Origin: F23-B02 sp963620985 | GTDB taxonomy: Bacteria; Bacillota; Clostridia; Oscillospirales; Oscillospiraceae | Length of the DNA stretch: 64,000 bases | NCBI GenBank assembly: GCA_963620985.1 | Contig: CAVFCI010000005.1 | Location: forward strand, 14,072 to 78,071 | Reading direction: 5' to 3' | Part shown: piece after piece, positions 51,927-60,244 of the stretch | How the letters are laid out: each line of letters opens with the position of its first letter | Numbering within the stretch: position 1 is the stretch's first letter | Made by a program: the position numbers and the translations under genes | Notes under the pieces: generated by a model | What the model was told of the DNA's origin: nothing | Databases searched by the model: none | The model's input: the letters and a program-made list of their open reading frames with translations, nothing else

Positions 51927-53216
51927 TCAGCCGCCGAGAAGCGCCAGCGAAATAGACGGCACATAGGTGACAAGCACAAGAACGATCAGCGACGCGAGCA
52001 GCAGCGGTATGACCGAAACGGATATCCTCTTGAGGTCAATATTCGATATACCGCAGGCGACATAGAGGTTGACACCGACAGGCGGGGTGACGAGGCCGAT
52101 GGCGAGGTTGACGATCATGATGGTGCCGAAGTGTACCATGCTCATGTCGAGCGCCTGCGCAACGGGAATAAACAGCGGGGTGAAAATGTAAAGCGCAGAG
52201 GTGGAATCGAGGAAGCAGCCCGCTATGAGCAGGACGATATTTACGATGATCAGGAAGATGACCTGATTGCCGCCTGCAACATCGGTGAGCAGGGTGCTGA
52301 TGGCAACGTCGATCCTTGCGCGGGTGATGACATAGGCAAAGAGCGTCGCGGCGGCGGTGATGAACATAACGGTCGCGGTAGTGGACGCGGAGTCAATGAA
52401 TATTTTCTTGAGCTCCTTGAGCCTGAGGGTCTTGTAAACAAAGACACCGATGAACAGGCCGTAGACCGCGGAGACTGCCGCCGCCTCGGTCGGGGTGAAA
52501 ATGCCGCCGTAGATGCCGCCGAGGATGATAACGGGCATCATCAGACCCCAGAAGGCATCCTTGAACGCGATCCAGCGCTGCTTGCCGCTGGCCTTGGGCA
52601 GACGCTTGAGGTCGCTCTTTCTGCCGAGCCAGAGCGTTACGAGGATCAGCGCCGCACCCATGAGCAGTCCGGGCAGAACGCCGGATATGAACAGGTCGCC
52701 GATCGAGGTATCGGAGATCGAGCCGTAAACGACGAAGGTGATAGACGGCGGAATGATAACGCCGATAGCACCGGCGGTCGCCATGAGCGCCGCAGAGAAG
52801 CCGACATCGTATCCCGCCTTGATCATTGCGGGGATGAGGATAAGGCCGAGAGCCGCGACGGTTGCCGGACCCGAGCCGGAGATGGCTGCGAAGAAGCAGG
52901 CGACGATAACGCAGACCATTGCGATGCCGCCCTTTAAGTGGCCGACCAGAGATTCGGCAAGAGCGATGAGCTTGCCGGAGATACCGGCCTTTTCCATAAT
53001 GTTGCCGCCGAGGATGAAGAACGGGATAGCAAGCAGAACGGATTTACTCGTTGCTGCGGAAACCAGCTGCGGCACAGTGCCGAGAACCACGGAGACCGGG
53101 CGTCCCGCGCCGAGCACGAGCATTGCAGCAACGCTGGAGATGCCGAGACATACGGCAATTGGTGCGCCGATGAGAAGGAGCACCGTGAAAACAATAAGCA
53201 GTACAAGAGCTTCCAT
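51927..53216 (-). CDS. dctM: TRAP transporter large permease
   Basis: This 429-residue protein has about twelve hydrophobic segments and motifs of DctM (GGIMEKAGIS-like PFFILGGNIMEKAGIS, IPPSITFVVYGSISDTS, TPTEAAAVSAVYG). It carries the substrate across the membrane using a sodium gradient. It lies three bases after dctQ. Confidence 0.93.
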   Translation of the reverse strand: MEALVLLIVFTVLLLIGAPIAVCLGISSVAAMLVLGAGRPVSVVLGTVPQLVSAATSKSVLLAIPFFILGGNIMEKAGISGKLIALAESLVGHLKGGIAMVCVIVACFFAAISGSGPATVAALGLILIPAMIKAGYDVGFSAALMATAGAIGVIIPPSITFVVYGSISDTSIGDLFISGVLPGLLMGAALILVTLWLGRKSDLKRLPKASGKQRWIAFKDAFWGLMMPVIILGGIYGGIFTPTEAAAVSAVYGLFIGVFVYKTLRLKELKKIFIDSASTTATVMFITAAATLFAYVITRARIDVAISTLLTDVAGGNQVIFLIIVNIVLLIAGCFLDSTSALYIFTPLFIPVAQALDMSMVHFGTIMIVNLAIGLVTPPVGVNLYVACGISNIDLKRISVSVIPLLLASLIVLVLVTYVPSISLALLGG

Positions 53217-53219
53217 TGA

Positions 53220-53750
53220 TCAGTCCTCCTTATTATCTTCTTCGACCGTTGCCGCCTCTATCGCGTCGGCGACTACGTCCTCATGCTCAATGTCCTTGCC
53301 TCTGAGAAGCTTGACAAGGTTCTGCGCAAATCTGATGGTAACAAAAAGCGCTCCGACGGGAACAAATGCGCCGAATATCCATTCAGGGAGCTGGGTCGCG
53401 GCGGTGAGCTGACCCTTGTTGAACTGGTTGATGGTCATGAACACGCCGTAATAGCATATGATGCCGGAAAAGGCAACTGCGAAGATCATCGAAATGGTTG
53501 CAAGAATACGGGCAGCCTTCGGGCCGACGTGGTCGGTGATAAGGGTCAGACCCAGATGTGCGCCGCGCTTTGCGGCAATGGCTGCGCCGAGAAGGCTCAG
53601 CAGGACAAACAGATAGGTGGTGATCTCTTCCGAGAAGGACAGAGAGGCTGCAAACCATCTGGCAATAACGTTCACGAAGGTGAGCAGCGTCATCACGACA
53701 AGACATATGCAGACAAGCCACTCTTCGATGTTGTCAAGTATCTTATTCAT
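53220..53750 (-). CDS. dctQ: TRAP transporter small permease
   Basis: ATG 53750 follows AGGAG; a longer frame covers the hairpin region and is not likely. The 176-residue protein has four membrane segments and the SFSEEITTYLFVLLSLLGAA motif of DctQ. It bridges the binding protein and the large permease. Confidence 0.9.
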   Translation of the reverse strand: MNKILDNIEEWLVCICLVVMTLLTFVNVIARWFAASLSFSEEITTYLFVLLSLLGAAIAAKRGAHLGLTLITDHVGPKAARILATISMIFAVAFSGIICYYGVFMTINQFNKGQLTAATQLPEWIFGAFVPVGALFVTIRFAQNLVKLLRGKDIEHEDVVADAIEAATVEEDNKED

Positions 53751-53851
53751 TAATACAACTCCTGTCTGTGTCGTCAGCGGACAGTGTGACATGCAGCTGT
53801 GCATGCGCCCCTGTTCACTGGCGGCAGTATTTGATAGAGAATAAAGCATAG

Positions 53852-53878
53852 CCGAGGGCAGGGCAAGCCTGCCCTCGG
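53852..53878 (-). other. Hairpin between dctP and dctQ
   Basis: CCGAGGGCAGG (53852-53862) pairs with CCTGCCCTCGG (53868-53878). There is no T run on the minus strand, so it is more likely an mRNA-protecting hairpin that keeps dctP message high than a full terminator. Confidence 0.6.
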
Positions 53879-53902
53879 TCGAAAGCACAAATTATTTGAA
53901 GC

Positions 53903-54928
53903 TTACTTAAGCTCAACGCCGAAGGCGGCGCAGGCCTCTGCTCCGTACTTCTCAAAGAAGCTCTGGCGCAAATCGGCAACAACGGCCTGGAACGGTGCAA
54001 GCTGCTCCTCGGTGAGAACATCGACCTGCAGACCCTGCTCTCTGAACTGGGCGATGAGCTCTTCATGCTCTGCCTCGACCTGATCGCGTCCCCAGTTGCA
54101 GGCCTCAACAGCCTTCTCGGTGAGCATCGTGCGGGTAGCCTCGCTCAGAGAGTTCCATGTATCGCTGTTTGCAAGGAAGAGGTCGTTTTCATAGGTGTAG
54201 TTCCAGATGGTCATGTACTTCTGAACCTCGGCGACGCCGGAGGTGGAGGTGATGCTGACGCCGTTTTCCTGACCGTCGATAGCACCCTGCTGCAGAGCGG
54301 TAAAGGTCTCGGACCAGTTAAGGCCGACGGGGTCTGCGCCGAAGGCTCTGAAGAAGTTCATGTACACCTCGCTGCCGGGGACACGGATCTTGAGACCCTT
54401 GAGATCCTCGGGAGTTGTAACTGCATGCTTGCTGTTGGTGAGCTGACGGAAGCCGTTGTGGAAGGAGCCTATCGCGGTGAGACCCTTCTCCTGAAGCACG
54501 CTGTCGTAATACGCAAGGCCGGTAGCGTCGATGATCTCGCGCGCCTCGGTGTAGCTGCTGAAGGTCCAGGGAACGGTACCGATGGACAGACGCTCGTCAA
54601 GAACGCTCAGAACGCTGGTGGCATAGGCTGCAAGATCGGTCGAGCCGTCCGTGATCATCTCAATGCCCTTGGTGGCGTTGCCGCCGGCAAGCTGATCGTT
54701 CGGGTAAACCTCGATCTTGACGCTGCCGTTGGACTCTTCCTCGACGAGCTCCTTGAAATAGTTGGCGACCTTGGTGTCTATCTGTGTATCCGTGCCGTTG
54801 ACTGCCATGGTGAGCGTTATGGTGTCGTACTCCGAGTCGGATGCTGACTGATTCGATGTGCCGCATGCACACAATGTGAAGACCATTACTATGGCAAGTG
54901 CAAGCGACAGAGCTTTCTTCATTTTCAT
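53903..54928 (-). CDS. dctP: TRAP substrate-binding protein
   Basis: ATG 54928 (with another ATG two codons later) follows AAAGGAAAG. The 341-residue protein has a lipoprotein signal with lipobox TLCAC at about residue 20 and the DctP fold. LKGLKIRVPGSE contains the Arg that usually binds the carboxylate of the ligand, and the FRAFGADPVGLNW motif follows. The ligand is thus probably an acid, for example a sugar acid. It is the first gene of the operon and divergent from the FadR-type regulator. Confidence 0.92.
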   Translation of the reverse strand: MKMKKALSLALAIVMVFTLCACGTSNQSASDSEYDTITLTMAVNGTDTQIDTKVANYFKELVEEESNGSVKIEVYPNDQLAGGNATKGIEMITDGSTDLAAYATSVLSVLDERLSIGTVPWTFSSYTEAREIIDATGLAYYDSVLQEKGLTAIGSFHNGFRQLTNSKHAVTTPEDLKGLKIRVPGSEVYMNFFRAFGADPVGLNWSETFTALQQGAIDGQENGVSITSTSGVAEVQKYMTIWNYTYENDLFLANSDTWNSLSEATRTMLTEKAVEACNWGRDQVEAEHEELIAQFREQGLQVDVLTEEQLAPFQAVVADLRQSFFEKYGAEACAAFGVELK

Positions 54929-54980
54929 TTGTCTTTCTTTCCTTTCTGTTCTGCTGAATTCGTTTTTTACGCACAATGTT

Positions 54981-54995
54981 CAACGTCCTACGTTG
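54981..54995. promoter_or_regulatory. Candidate operator of the FadR-type regulator
   Basis: The palindrome CAACGT-N3-ACGTTG lies 53 bases upstream of the dctP ATG, inside the 309-base divergent region 54929-55237. I see no gene in that region. Its size and place fit a GntR-family site, but the -10/-35 boxes for dctP are unclear. Confidence 0.5.
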
Positions 54996-55170
54996 GACAG
55001 TTTCTGCTTATACCGTAATACCTGAAATATTAAAAGTCAATATTTTTTTGCGTAGTGACTAATTTTTCGGGATTACTACTCAAAACCCGCGCCTGAATTT
55101 TTGCAACTTGCACAAATAGTTTGATAATTAACCGGCAAACTGCCCTTAAATTCGTCAACAAAATATCATC

Positions 55171-55199
55171 TTGACTTTATAGATACATCTTGATAGAAT
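55171..55199 (+). promoter_or_regulatory. Promoter of the FadR-type regulator gene
   Basis: TTGACT (55171-55176) and TAGAAT (55194-55199) are 17 bases apart, 38 bases before the ATG. Confidence 0.6.
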
Positions 55200-55237
55200 T
55201 ATTAGTCAGAAAATAAGTTGTAAAAGGTATCTAATAA

Positions 55238-55954
55238 ATGGCTGATTTGCAGTACAACAAAATAAACAACACGTCCGTAGTCGAACAGACCATCAGCTTT
55301 TTGACTGATGCCATTGTCCGCAGAGAGCTGACTCCCGGCGACAAGCTCCCTACCGAGTTCGAGCTGGCAGAGAAGCTGGGCGTATCCCGCAACACGGTGC
55401 GCGAGGCCGTAAAAACGCTTGTGTTCATGGGTGTGCTGGAGATCCGCCGCCCCGAGGGCACCTTTGTGCGTTCCGGCTTTACCGAGTCTCTCATCGACCC
55501 GATGGTCTACGGCATAATCCTCAATCAGGACGACAGCTTTGAAGGGCTCATGCAGCTGCGCGAAATCATGGAGGTCGGAGCATTGCGGCTGGTCATAGAA
55601 AAGGCAAGCGACGAGGAGATCGAGAGCCTGCGCGGACTTCTTTCCAAGCTGGAGGCGGCCTGCAAGGCCGAAAAGCCAGATGTCGATAATATCTTCAAGG
55701 CGGACAACGCATTTCATAATGCCATAAACGAGATGTGCGGCAATCAGATGGTCAATAAGATCAGCAGCATCGTCCGCACCCTCACCCACGCCATGCGCTA
55801 TGAGAGCGTCGAGGTAATGGTCGAAAAGGATGATGCCGAAACGCTCTATGCCGCGCACGAAAAAATATTCGACGTTCTGAAAAACCGCAGTTTGCATGAT
55901 CTTAACCATGTGATTCGTTCGACCTATTTTGTGGACGGTCAGGCGCTGTGCTGA
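55238..55954 (+). CDS. GntR/FadR-family regulator with FCD sensor domain
   Basis: This 238-residue protein has an N-terminal winged helix (about 10-75, LPTEFELAEKLGVSRNTVREAV) and an all-helical FCD domain (LREIMEVGALRLVIEKA, then DNAFHNAINEMCGN), which usually binds small carboxylates through a metal held by His. It is divergent from the TRAP operon and is the likely repressor of it. It ends at a bidirectional terminator. Confidence 0.9.
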   Translation: MADLQYNKINNTSVVEQTISFLTDAIVRRELTPGDKLPTEFELAEKLGVSRNTVREAVKTLVFMGVLEIRRPEGTFVRSGFTESLIDPMVYGIILNQDDSFEGLMQLREIMEVGALRLVIEKASDEEIESLRGLLSKLEAACKAEKPDVDNIFKADNAFHNAINEMCGNQMVNKISSIVRTLTHAMRYESVEVMVEKDDAETLYAAHEKIFDVLKNRSLHDLNHVIRSTYFVDGQALC

Positions 55955-55983
55955 ATGCATTAAATGTATTACAAATAAAAGGA

Positions 55984-56015
55984 AAAGACCGCTCGTCGTA
56001 TGACGGGCGGTCTTT
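55984..56015. terminator. Bidirectional terminator between the regulator and cassette B
   Basis: AAAGACCGCTCGTC (55984-55997) pairs with GACGGGCGGTCTTT (56002-56015) with one wobble pair. Confidence 0.8.
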
Positions 56016-56026
56016 GAAATTTTATA

Positions 56027-56194
56027 TCACAGGTGCTGGTCGCGGTCTACTCTGTCGTAGAAGTAGTTGAGCACGGGCTCCATGGCCGCGGTGAGCTTCA
56101 TATCAAGATTGAAGTAATACACGGCGAAGGTCACGGCGAAGAACGCGGTGCCGGCAAGCGACAGCTTTTTGGCGACGGTGCAAAGCTTGGACAT
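56027..56194 (-). CDS. Small one-pass membrane protein of the dehydratase cassette B
   Basis: ATG 56194 follows AAAGGAG; a longer frame overlaps the enzyme gene and lacks a site. The 55-residue protein has one membrane helix (about 10-27) and the tail YYFNLDMKL...MEPVLNYFYDRVDRD. It matches the cassette A protein at F-V-YF-LD-KL, EP-L, YD and R-D. It follows the large dehydratase-like subunit by 19 bases, as in cassette A. No known family is recognised. It is probably a conserved tether or subunit of the enzyme. Confidence 0.72.
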   Translation of the reverse strand: MSKLCTVAKKLSLAGTAFFAVTFAVYYFNLDMKLTAAMEPVLNYFYDRVDRDQHL

Positions 56195-56213
56195 TTTCCT
56201 TATCTCCTTTCGA

Positions 56214-57785
56214 TTACCACGATTCCTCGTCGGGGAGGACTTCGAGCGTCGGGTCAACGGGCTCCTCGCCCATGACGGTGCGCATATAGGTGTTTATCTG
56301 GTCGCGCACGCCCTGACGGGAGATGACGCGCGGGTCGAACAAGTCGTGGGAGACCCATACAAGATGGATGCCCAGCTCGCGTGCGCGCTCCTCGAACATG
56401 CCGTGCATACCGTCGAGCGCCTTGCAGCTCATGTGCTCCCAAAGTATGACCATGTCGGCGTTGAACTCCTCGACAAACTCCCAGAGGTCGTCGAGCAGAA
56501 CCTTGTAGCCGCCGTGGGTGCGGTTGCGCATGATCATCTTTTCGGTGAGCATGGCTATGTCGTACATCGCCTGCTCGCGGTTCTCGGGGGTGTCCTCCTC
56601 GGCGATCATCTTGGTGTTGTCCATCGACAGCATATCGGTCAGAGGCACGATGCCCCAGCAGTTGAGCATCCACACGAGCATATCCATGTAAAAGTGCGAC
56701 TGCACGCCCCATACGATGGCTCTGTGGCGGTACTCGTTTGCGGTCATGGCCTTTTTCTTGTATGCCTTCTCGGCAAGCTTCATGATCTTGCGGTCGGTCT
56801 TTTCAAATATGGGGAGTCTGCCGCTGATAGCCATGTAGTTTGTCTCAGTGTAAAGTGCGAGGTTCGAGCCGAACACCTGCGGATAGGGCGACTTGCTCAT
56901 TTCGAGCCACTCGAGGCGGCACTTGGTCGCGTAGTTTACGCGCTTTGCGCACTCGAAGTAGTAATCCCAGTCCCACTTCTCGCCGGTGTGCTCCTCGATG
57001 AAGGCTATCGCGTTGCGCACCTCCTGCGCCGCGTACTCCTGAACGTCCTCGTTCATATGGCGCAGCGGAGCGGCCAGCTGGAACACGGGGATGCCGTCCT
57101 CCTGCTCCATGCGCTTTGAGATAACGCCGTTGCTGAGCAGCGAGCCGTCGCAGGTGGTGTTGCACTGCACCGCGCAGCAGCCGAGGATGGGTGCGTCGTC
57201 GTCGATGGAAACACCGGCCTCCGCCTCGGGCATCGGGCACACGTCGCCGGCCAGACCGTACTGCTGGGCAACGTCGATGTAATGTATCGCAGCGCGCTGG
57301 TCGAGCAGCACGGGAATGTAGGTCGAGGCGATCTCGCGGCTGAGGGGAACGACGGTCGGGAAGCCCATCATGACAGACTGCATCTCGTTTTCGTCGATGA
57401 GCACGACCTTATCGGAAAATTTCTTGTCGTTGCCGATACGGCGGTCGCCGCGGAAAAGCTTATCGAGCAGCTTTGCAACGTCCTCTACGATAACGTCCTG
57501 CTCGGCGTGGCAGATGCGCAGATGCTCGCCGCGCAGGCCCTGAGTGTGACGGTCGATCATCATGGGAACGGCCAGATAGCTGGACATCCAGCGGTAGCGG
57601 AACATTGCCTTTATATTGCGGGGCTTTGCAAGGACGATCCTGAACATATTGACCCAGTTGTAGAGCCATCTTGAGTAATCGTAAAGCGTATCGACAACGC
57701 CGCGCCACTCGCGGCGGCTTCTGTAGCGCTTGCCCTCAAGATAGACCTTGCCGAAATCCTTGCAGCCTATTCTCTTGTTGCTCAT
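56214..57785 (-). CDS. 2-hydroxyacyl-CoA dehydratase / benzoyl-CoA reductase-like large subunit (cassette B)
   Basis: This 523-residue protein is homologous to the cassette A large subunit. Candidate cluster ligands are Cys183 (GDVCPMP), Cys212 (NTTCDGS) and Cys454 (HMSCKAL); the first two are 29 residues apart, as in cassette A. Extra Cys203, Cys204 and Cys208 (LGCCAVQC) have no partner there. The N-terminus shares REWRGV.DTLY and RYRW motifs with the paralogue. Its ATG overlaps the end of the small-subunit gene by four bases. Confidence 0.8.
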   Translation of the reverse strand: MSNKRIGCKDFGKVYLEGKRYRSRREWRGVVDTLYDYSRWLYNWVNMFRIVLAKPRNIKAMFRYRWMSSYLAVPMMIDRHTQGLRGEHLRICHAEQDVIVEDVAKLLDKLFRGDRRIGNDKKFSDKVVLIDENEMQSVMMGFPTVVPLSREIASTYIPVLLDQRAAIHYIDVAQQYGLAGDVCPMPEAEAGVSIDDDAPILGCCAVQCNTTCDGSLLSNGVISKRMEQEDGIPVFQLAAPLRHMNEDVQEYAAQEVRNAIAFIEEHTGEKWDWDYYFECAKRVNYATKCRLEWLEMSKSPYPQVFGSNLALYTETNYMAISGRLPIFEKTDRKIMKLAEKAYKKKAMTANEYRHRAIVWGVQSHFYMDMLVWMLNCWGIVPLTDMLSMDNTKMIAEEDTPENREQAMYDIAMLTEKMIMRNRTHGGYKVLLDDLWEFVEEFNADMVILWEHMSCKALDGMHGMFEERARELGIHLVWVSHDLFDPRVISRQGVRDQINTYMRTVMGEEPVDPTLEVLPDEESW

Positions 57786-58978
57786 TTGTTTTCCCCTCCC
57801 TGAATCTTCTTGATCTCAACGCTCTCGACAAAGGCCTGAACGCGGGTGCGCATCTGACCGGAGGACGAGATGTTGTACGGGCGGTCAACCGAGAGCACGG
57901 GGTAGCCGTAGTCGTCGTGCAGGATATGCGAGCCCATCATGCGCTCGTAAGCCCAGGGGTCGCAGAACTTTATCTGCTCGTATATGATACCGTCGGCGGC
58001 GTACTCCTTGGCAAGCTCGTTTACATACTCGCGCCGTCCGTTCATCTTCGCGGTGTTCATGTATCTCGGGCACTGACCGCGGTACATGTACTGGCGGCAT
58101 ATCTGCGTGAGCGCGTCCTCGTCGTCGGTAAGCTCGATGGGGTTTCTGCCGGGCAGCGAGCCGTAGCAGAAGCGGTCGGCGCAGACATACGCGCCGGTGC
58201 TCTCGATGAGCTTTATGAAGTCGATATCATCGACCTCGGAGCCCACGACCAGCAGTCTTACGCGGTAGTCCTTATCCTCGGGCTCGCGGGTTTTGAGCTC
58301 TTCAAGAGTCTCCTCGAGCTTGTCGATGATAAGATACTTGGGCGCAACGTATGTAGCCAGCGTGATAACGTGGAACTCATAGCCCGTGATGCGGGGCTTA
58401 TCGCCCTTTCTGAACTCACCGATGGCGCGGATGAGCTCACACACGCGGTTGTGCTCGGCAACGGCCTTGCGGATAGCCTCGTCGGAAACGTCGATGCCGT
58501 AATTTTCGTGCAGGGGCGTGAGTATGTGGTTTTTGCACTGGAGCGTGTAGAGCGCAAGGCCGTTATCGTCGGCCTTCATGGGGATCTCCATGTACTCATA
58601 GAAGAACTTTTCCTTGTCCTTGCCGATGGCCTTGAGAAGCTCCATGTTCTCAACGGCTCTGTTCATCATCGTGCAGCCGTCGGGCGTGATAATGCAGTCG
58701 GCGAAGTTGAAGCCGCCCTCGATCGCACGTTCGAGCAGGGCGCGGCTGTACTCGCACAGGAAGCTCGTCATGTAATATGTCGCCATTTCCATCGAGCCTG
58801 TGCGCGGTGCGCGAAGTCTTGTCGAGAATGTGCCGGGCAGGTTCAGCAGCGGCTCTGGGGTATTTTCGCAGACGTAGGCCACGCAGACCTTCCCCTCGCT
58901 CTGCGCCTGCAGAACGAGCTCATTCTGAGCCTCCTGAAGGAGGTTCTCAAAATACAGCAGATGCTTTAAATCTTTCAT
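57782..58978 (-). CDS. 2-hydroxyacyl-CoA dehydratase / benzoyl-CoA reductase-like small subunit (cassette B)
   Basis: This 398-residue protein opens with MKDLKHLLYFENLLQEAQNE, almost identical to its cassette A paralogue. Cluster-ligand candidates are Cys37, Cys102 and Cys339, the last in IKFCDPWAYE, the classical third-ligand motif of the family. Conservation is high around RLRAPR, TGYEFHVI and the C-terminal RTR.QAFVESVEIK, so the catalytic fold seems intact. No activase gene is adjacent. Confidence 0.84.
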   Translation of the reverse strand: MKDLKHLLYFENLLQEAQNELVLQAQSEGKVCVAYVCENTPEPLLNLPGTFSTRLRAPRTGSMEMATYYMTSFLCEYSRALLERAIEGGFNFADCIITPDGCTMMNRAVENMELLKAIGKDKEKFFYEYMEIPMKADDNGLALYTLQCKNHILTPLHENYGIDVSDEAIRKAVAEHNRVCELIRAIGEFRKGDKPRITGYEFHVITLATYVAPKYLIIDKLEETLEELKTREPEDKDYRVRLLVVGSEVDDIDFIKLIESTGAYVCADRFCYGSLPGRNPIELTDDEDALTQICRQYMYRGQCPRYMNTAKMNGRREYVNELAKEYAADGIIYEQIKFCDPWAYERMMGSHILHDDYGYPVLSVDRPYNISSSGQMRTRVQAFVESVEIKKIQGGENK

Positions 58979-59011
58979 ATTTTTCTCCGTTCACTTACCT
59001 TCATCTTCTTT

Positions 59012-59136
59012 ATTATAACAACATCCGTTTTATGGACTGTTATTATTTTAACGTTTTCATTGTGGATTGCAATATACACTTTGGCACTTAACGTCTTTAT
59101 AACTATGCTGAAAGAGTCGGCATCTGCCGGCTCTTT
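59012..59136 (-). promoter_or_regulatory. Hairpin after hypB and possible internal promoter for the enzyme genes
   Basis: A stem AAAGAGTCGGCA / TGCCGGCTCTTT (59111-59122 with 59125-59136, inner bases open) follows the hypB stop on the minus strand. Beyond it a TATAAT (59012-59017) lies 34 bases before the small-subunit ATG, with no good -35 box. Cassette B may thus be read as two linked transcripts. Confidence 0.45.
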
Positions 59137-59143
59137 TAACATA

Positions 59144-59815
59144 TCAGGCGTTCCACTCCCCGACCTGAGCGCGCAGCCAGTCGCACCATGCGTCCACGCC
59201 CTCGCCGGTCTTTGCGCTGATGGGGAATATTTTTATATCGGGGTTGCGCATTTTTGCAAACTGCGTGACCTTTTCCATGTCGAAATCGAAGTACGGCAGC
59301 ACGTCGATCTTGTTTATGATCAGCGCGTCGCAGACCTGAAAAATGAGGGGGTACTTCAGCGGCTTGTCATGCCCCTCCGGAACGGAGAGGATCATTGCGT
59401 TTTTCGCCGCACCCGTGTCGAACTCCGCCGGACACACGAGGTTGCCGACGTTTTCGAGCACGACAAGATCAAGATCCTCCGTGCCCATCTCCTCGAGTCC
59501 CTGACGACTCATATCCGCGTCAAGGTGGCACATACCGCCGGTGTGCAGCTGGATGACCTTTTTAACGGCAGTATTCGATATGCGCTCGGCATCGACATCG
59601 GAGTCGATATCGGCCTCCATGATGCCGATGCTCATCTCGCCGCTGAGCCTCTCTATCGTGCGCGTGAGAGTGGTAGTCTTGCCGCTGCCGGGCGACGACA
59701 TGAGGTTGAGCATGAAGCACTTGCTTTTCTTCATCTCGGTGCGCAGAATGTCCGCCGCGTCGTCGTTTGCTTTAAAAATATTCTGCTTTATCTCGTAGAC
59801 CTTGTACTGTCCCAT
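59144..59815 (-). CDS. hypB: HypB-type GTPase metallochaperone
   Basis: This 223-residue protein has Walker A (SSPGSGKTTTL), the metal-site region HTGGMCHLDADM with the Cys-His pair, Walker B LVVLENVGNLVCP and the guanine motif NKIDVLPYFD. There is no His-rich N-terminus, so it would not store nickel. HypB uses GTP to deliver nickel with HypA. It sits 21 bases after hypA and before the dehydratase-like genes; no hydrogenase is in the window. Confidence 0.93.
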   Translation of the reverse strand: MGQYKVYEIKQNIFKANDDAADILRTEMKKSKCFMLNLMSSPGSGKTTTLTRTIERLSGEMSIGIMEADIDSDVDAERISNTAVKKVIQLHTGGMCHLDADMSRQGLEEMGTEDLDLVVLENVGNLVCPAEFDTGAAKNAMILSVPEGHDKPLKYPLIFQVCDALIINKIDVLPYFDFDMEKVTQFAKMRNPDIKIFPISAKTGEGVDAWCDWLRAQVGEWNA

Positions 59816-59836
59816 AGCTGTCTCCCCTGCGCCTGC

Positions 59837-60181
59837 TCAGCAGGCAACTATTTCCTTTATATTCATTTCCTGACCCTGCTGAAGCCACGTTTTGCCGCTG
59901 CCGCAGTGGGGGCAGGTCTTGCCGTACTGAAGCGTGGAGTAGGTGCTCTTGCAGTCGTCGCACCATGTGACCGCCGGAATGATCTCGTATTTGAACTCCG
60001 CGTGCTCTATGAGCGGAGTTTTCTTTGCGTACCACTTCCAGCAGTCGGCAAGATACTCCGGCACGACGCCCGATACCTCGCCGAACTCCAGCGTCACCGA
60101 CTGGATATCCGTAAGGGAATTTTCCTTTGCAATTTTATCGACCTGTTCGATCACATAGGTCACAATACTGAGCTCGTGCAT
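59837..60181 (-). CDS. hypA: HypA-type metallochaperone (cassette B)
   Basis: This 114-residue protein starts MHELS, with the nickel-binding Met-His-Glu, and has CxxC pairs CDDC and CPHC for zinc. Unlike the cassette A copy it is followed by hypB. It lies 63 bases after the oxidoreductase gene. The client protein is unknown. Confidence 0.92.
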   Translation of the reverse strand: MHELSIVTYVIEQVDKIAKENSLTDIQSVTLEFGEVSGVVPEYLADCWKWYAKKTPLIEHAEFKYEIIPAVTWCDDCKSTYSTLQYGKTCPHCGSGKTWLQQGQEMNIKEIVAC

Positions 60182-60244
60182 ATTATGTCCTTTCCGAAAA
60201 AGGTGCGGGGGTTTCCCGCACCTTTGACCTTGCTCCGGGGCTGA

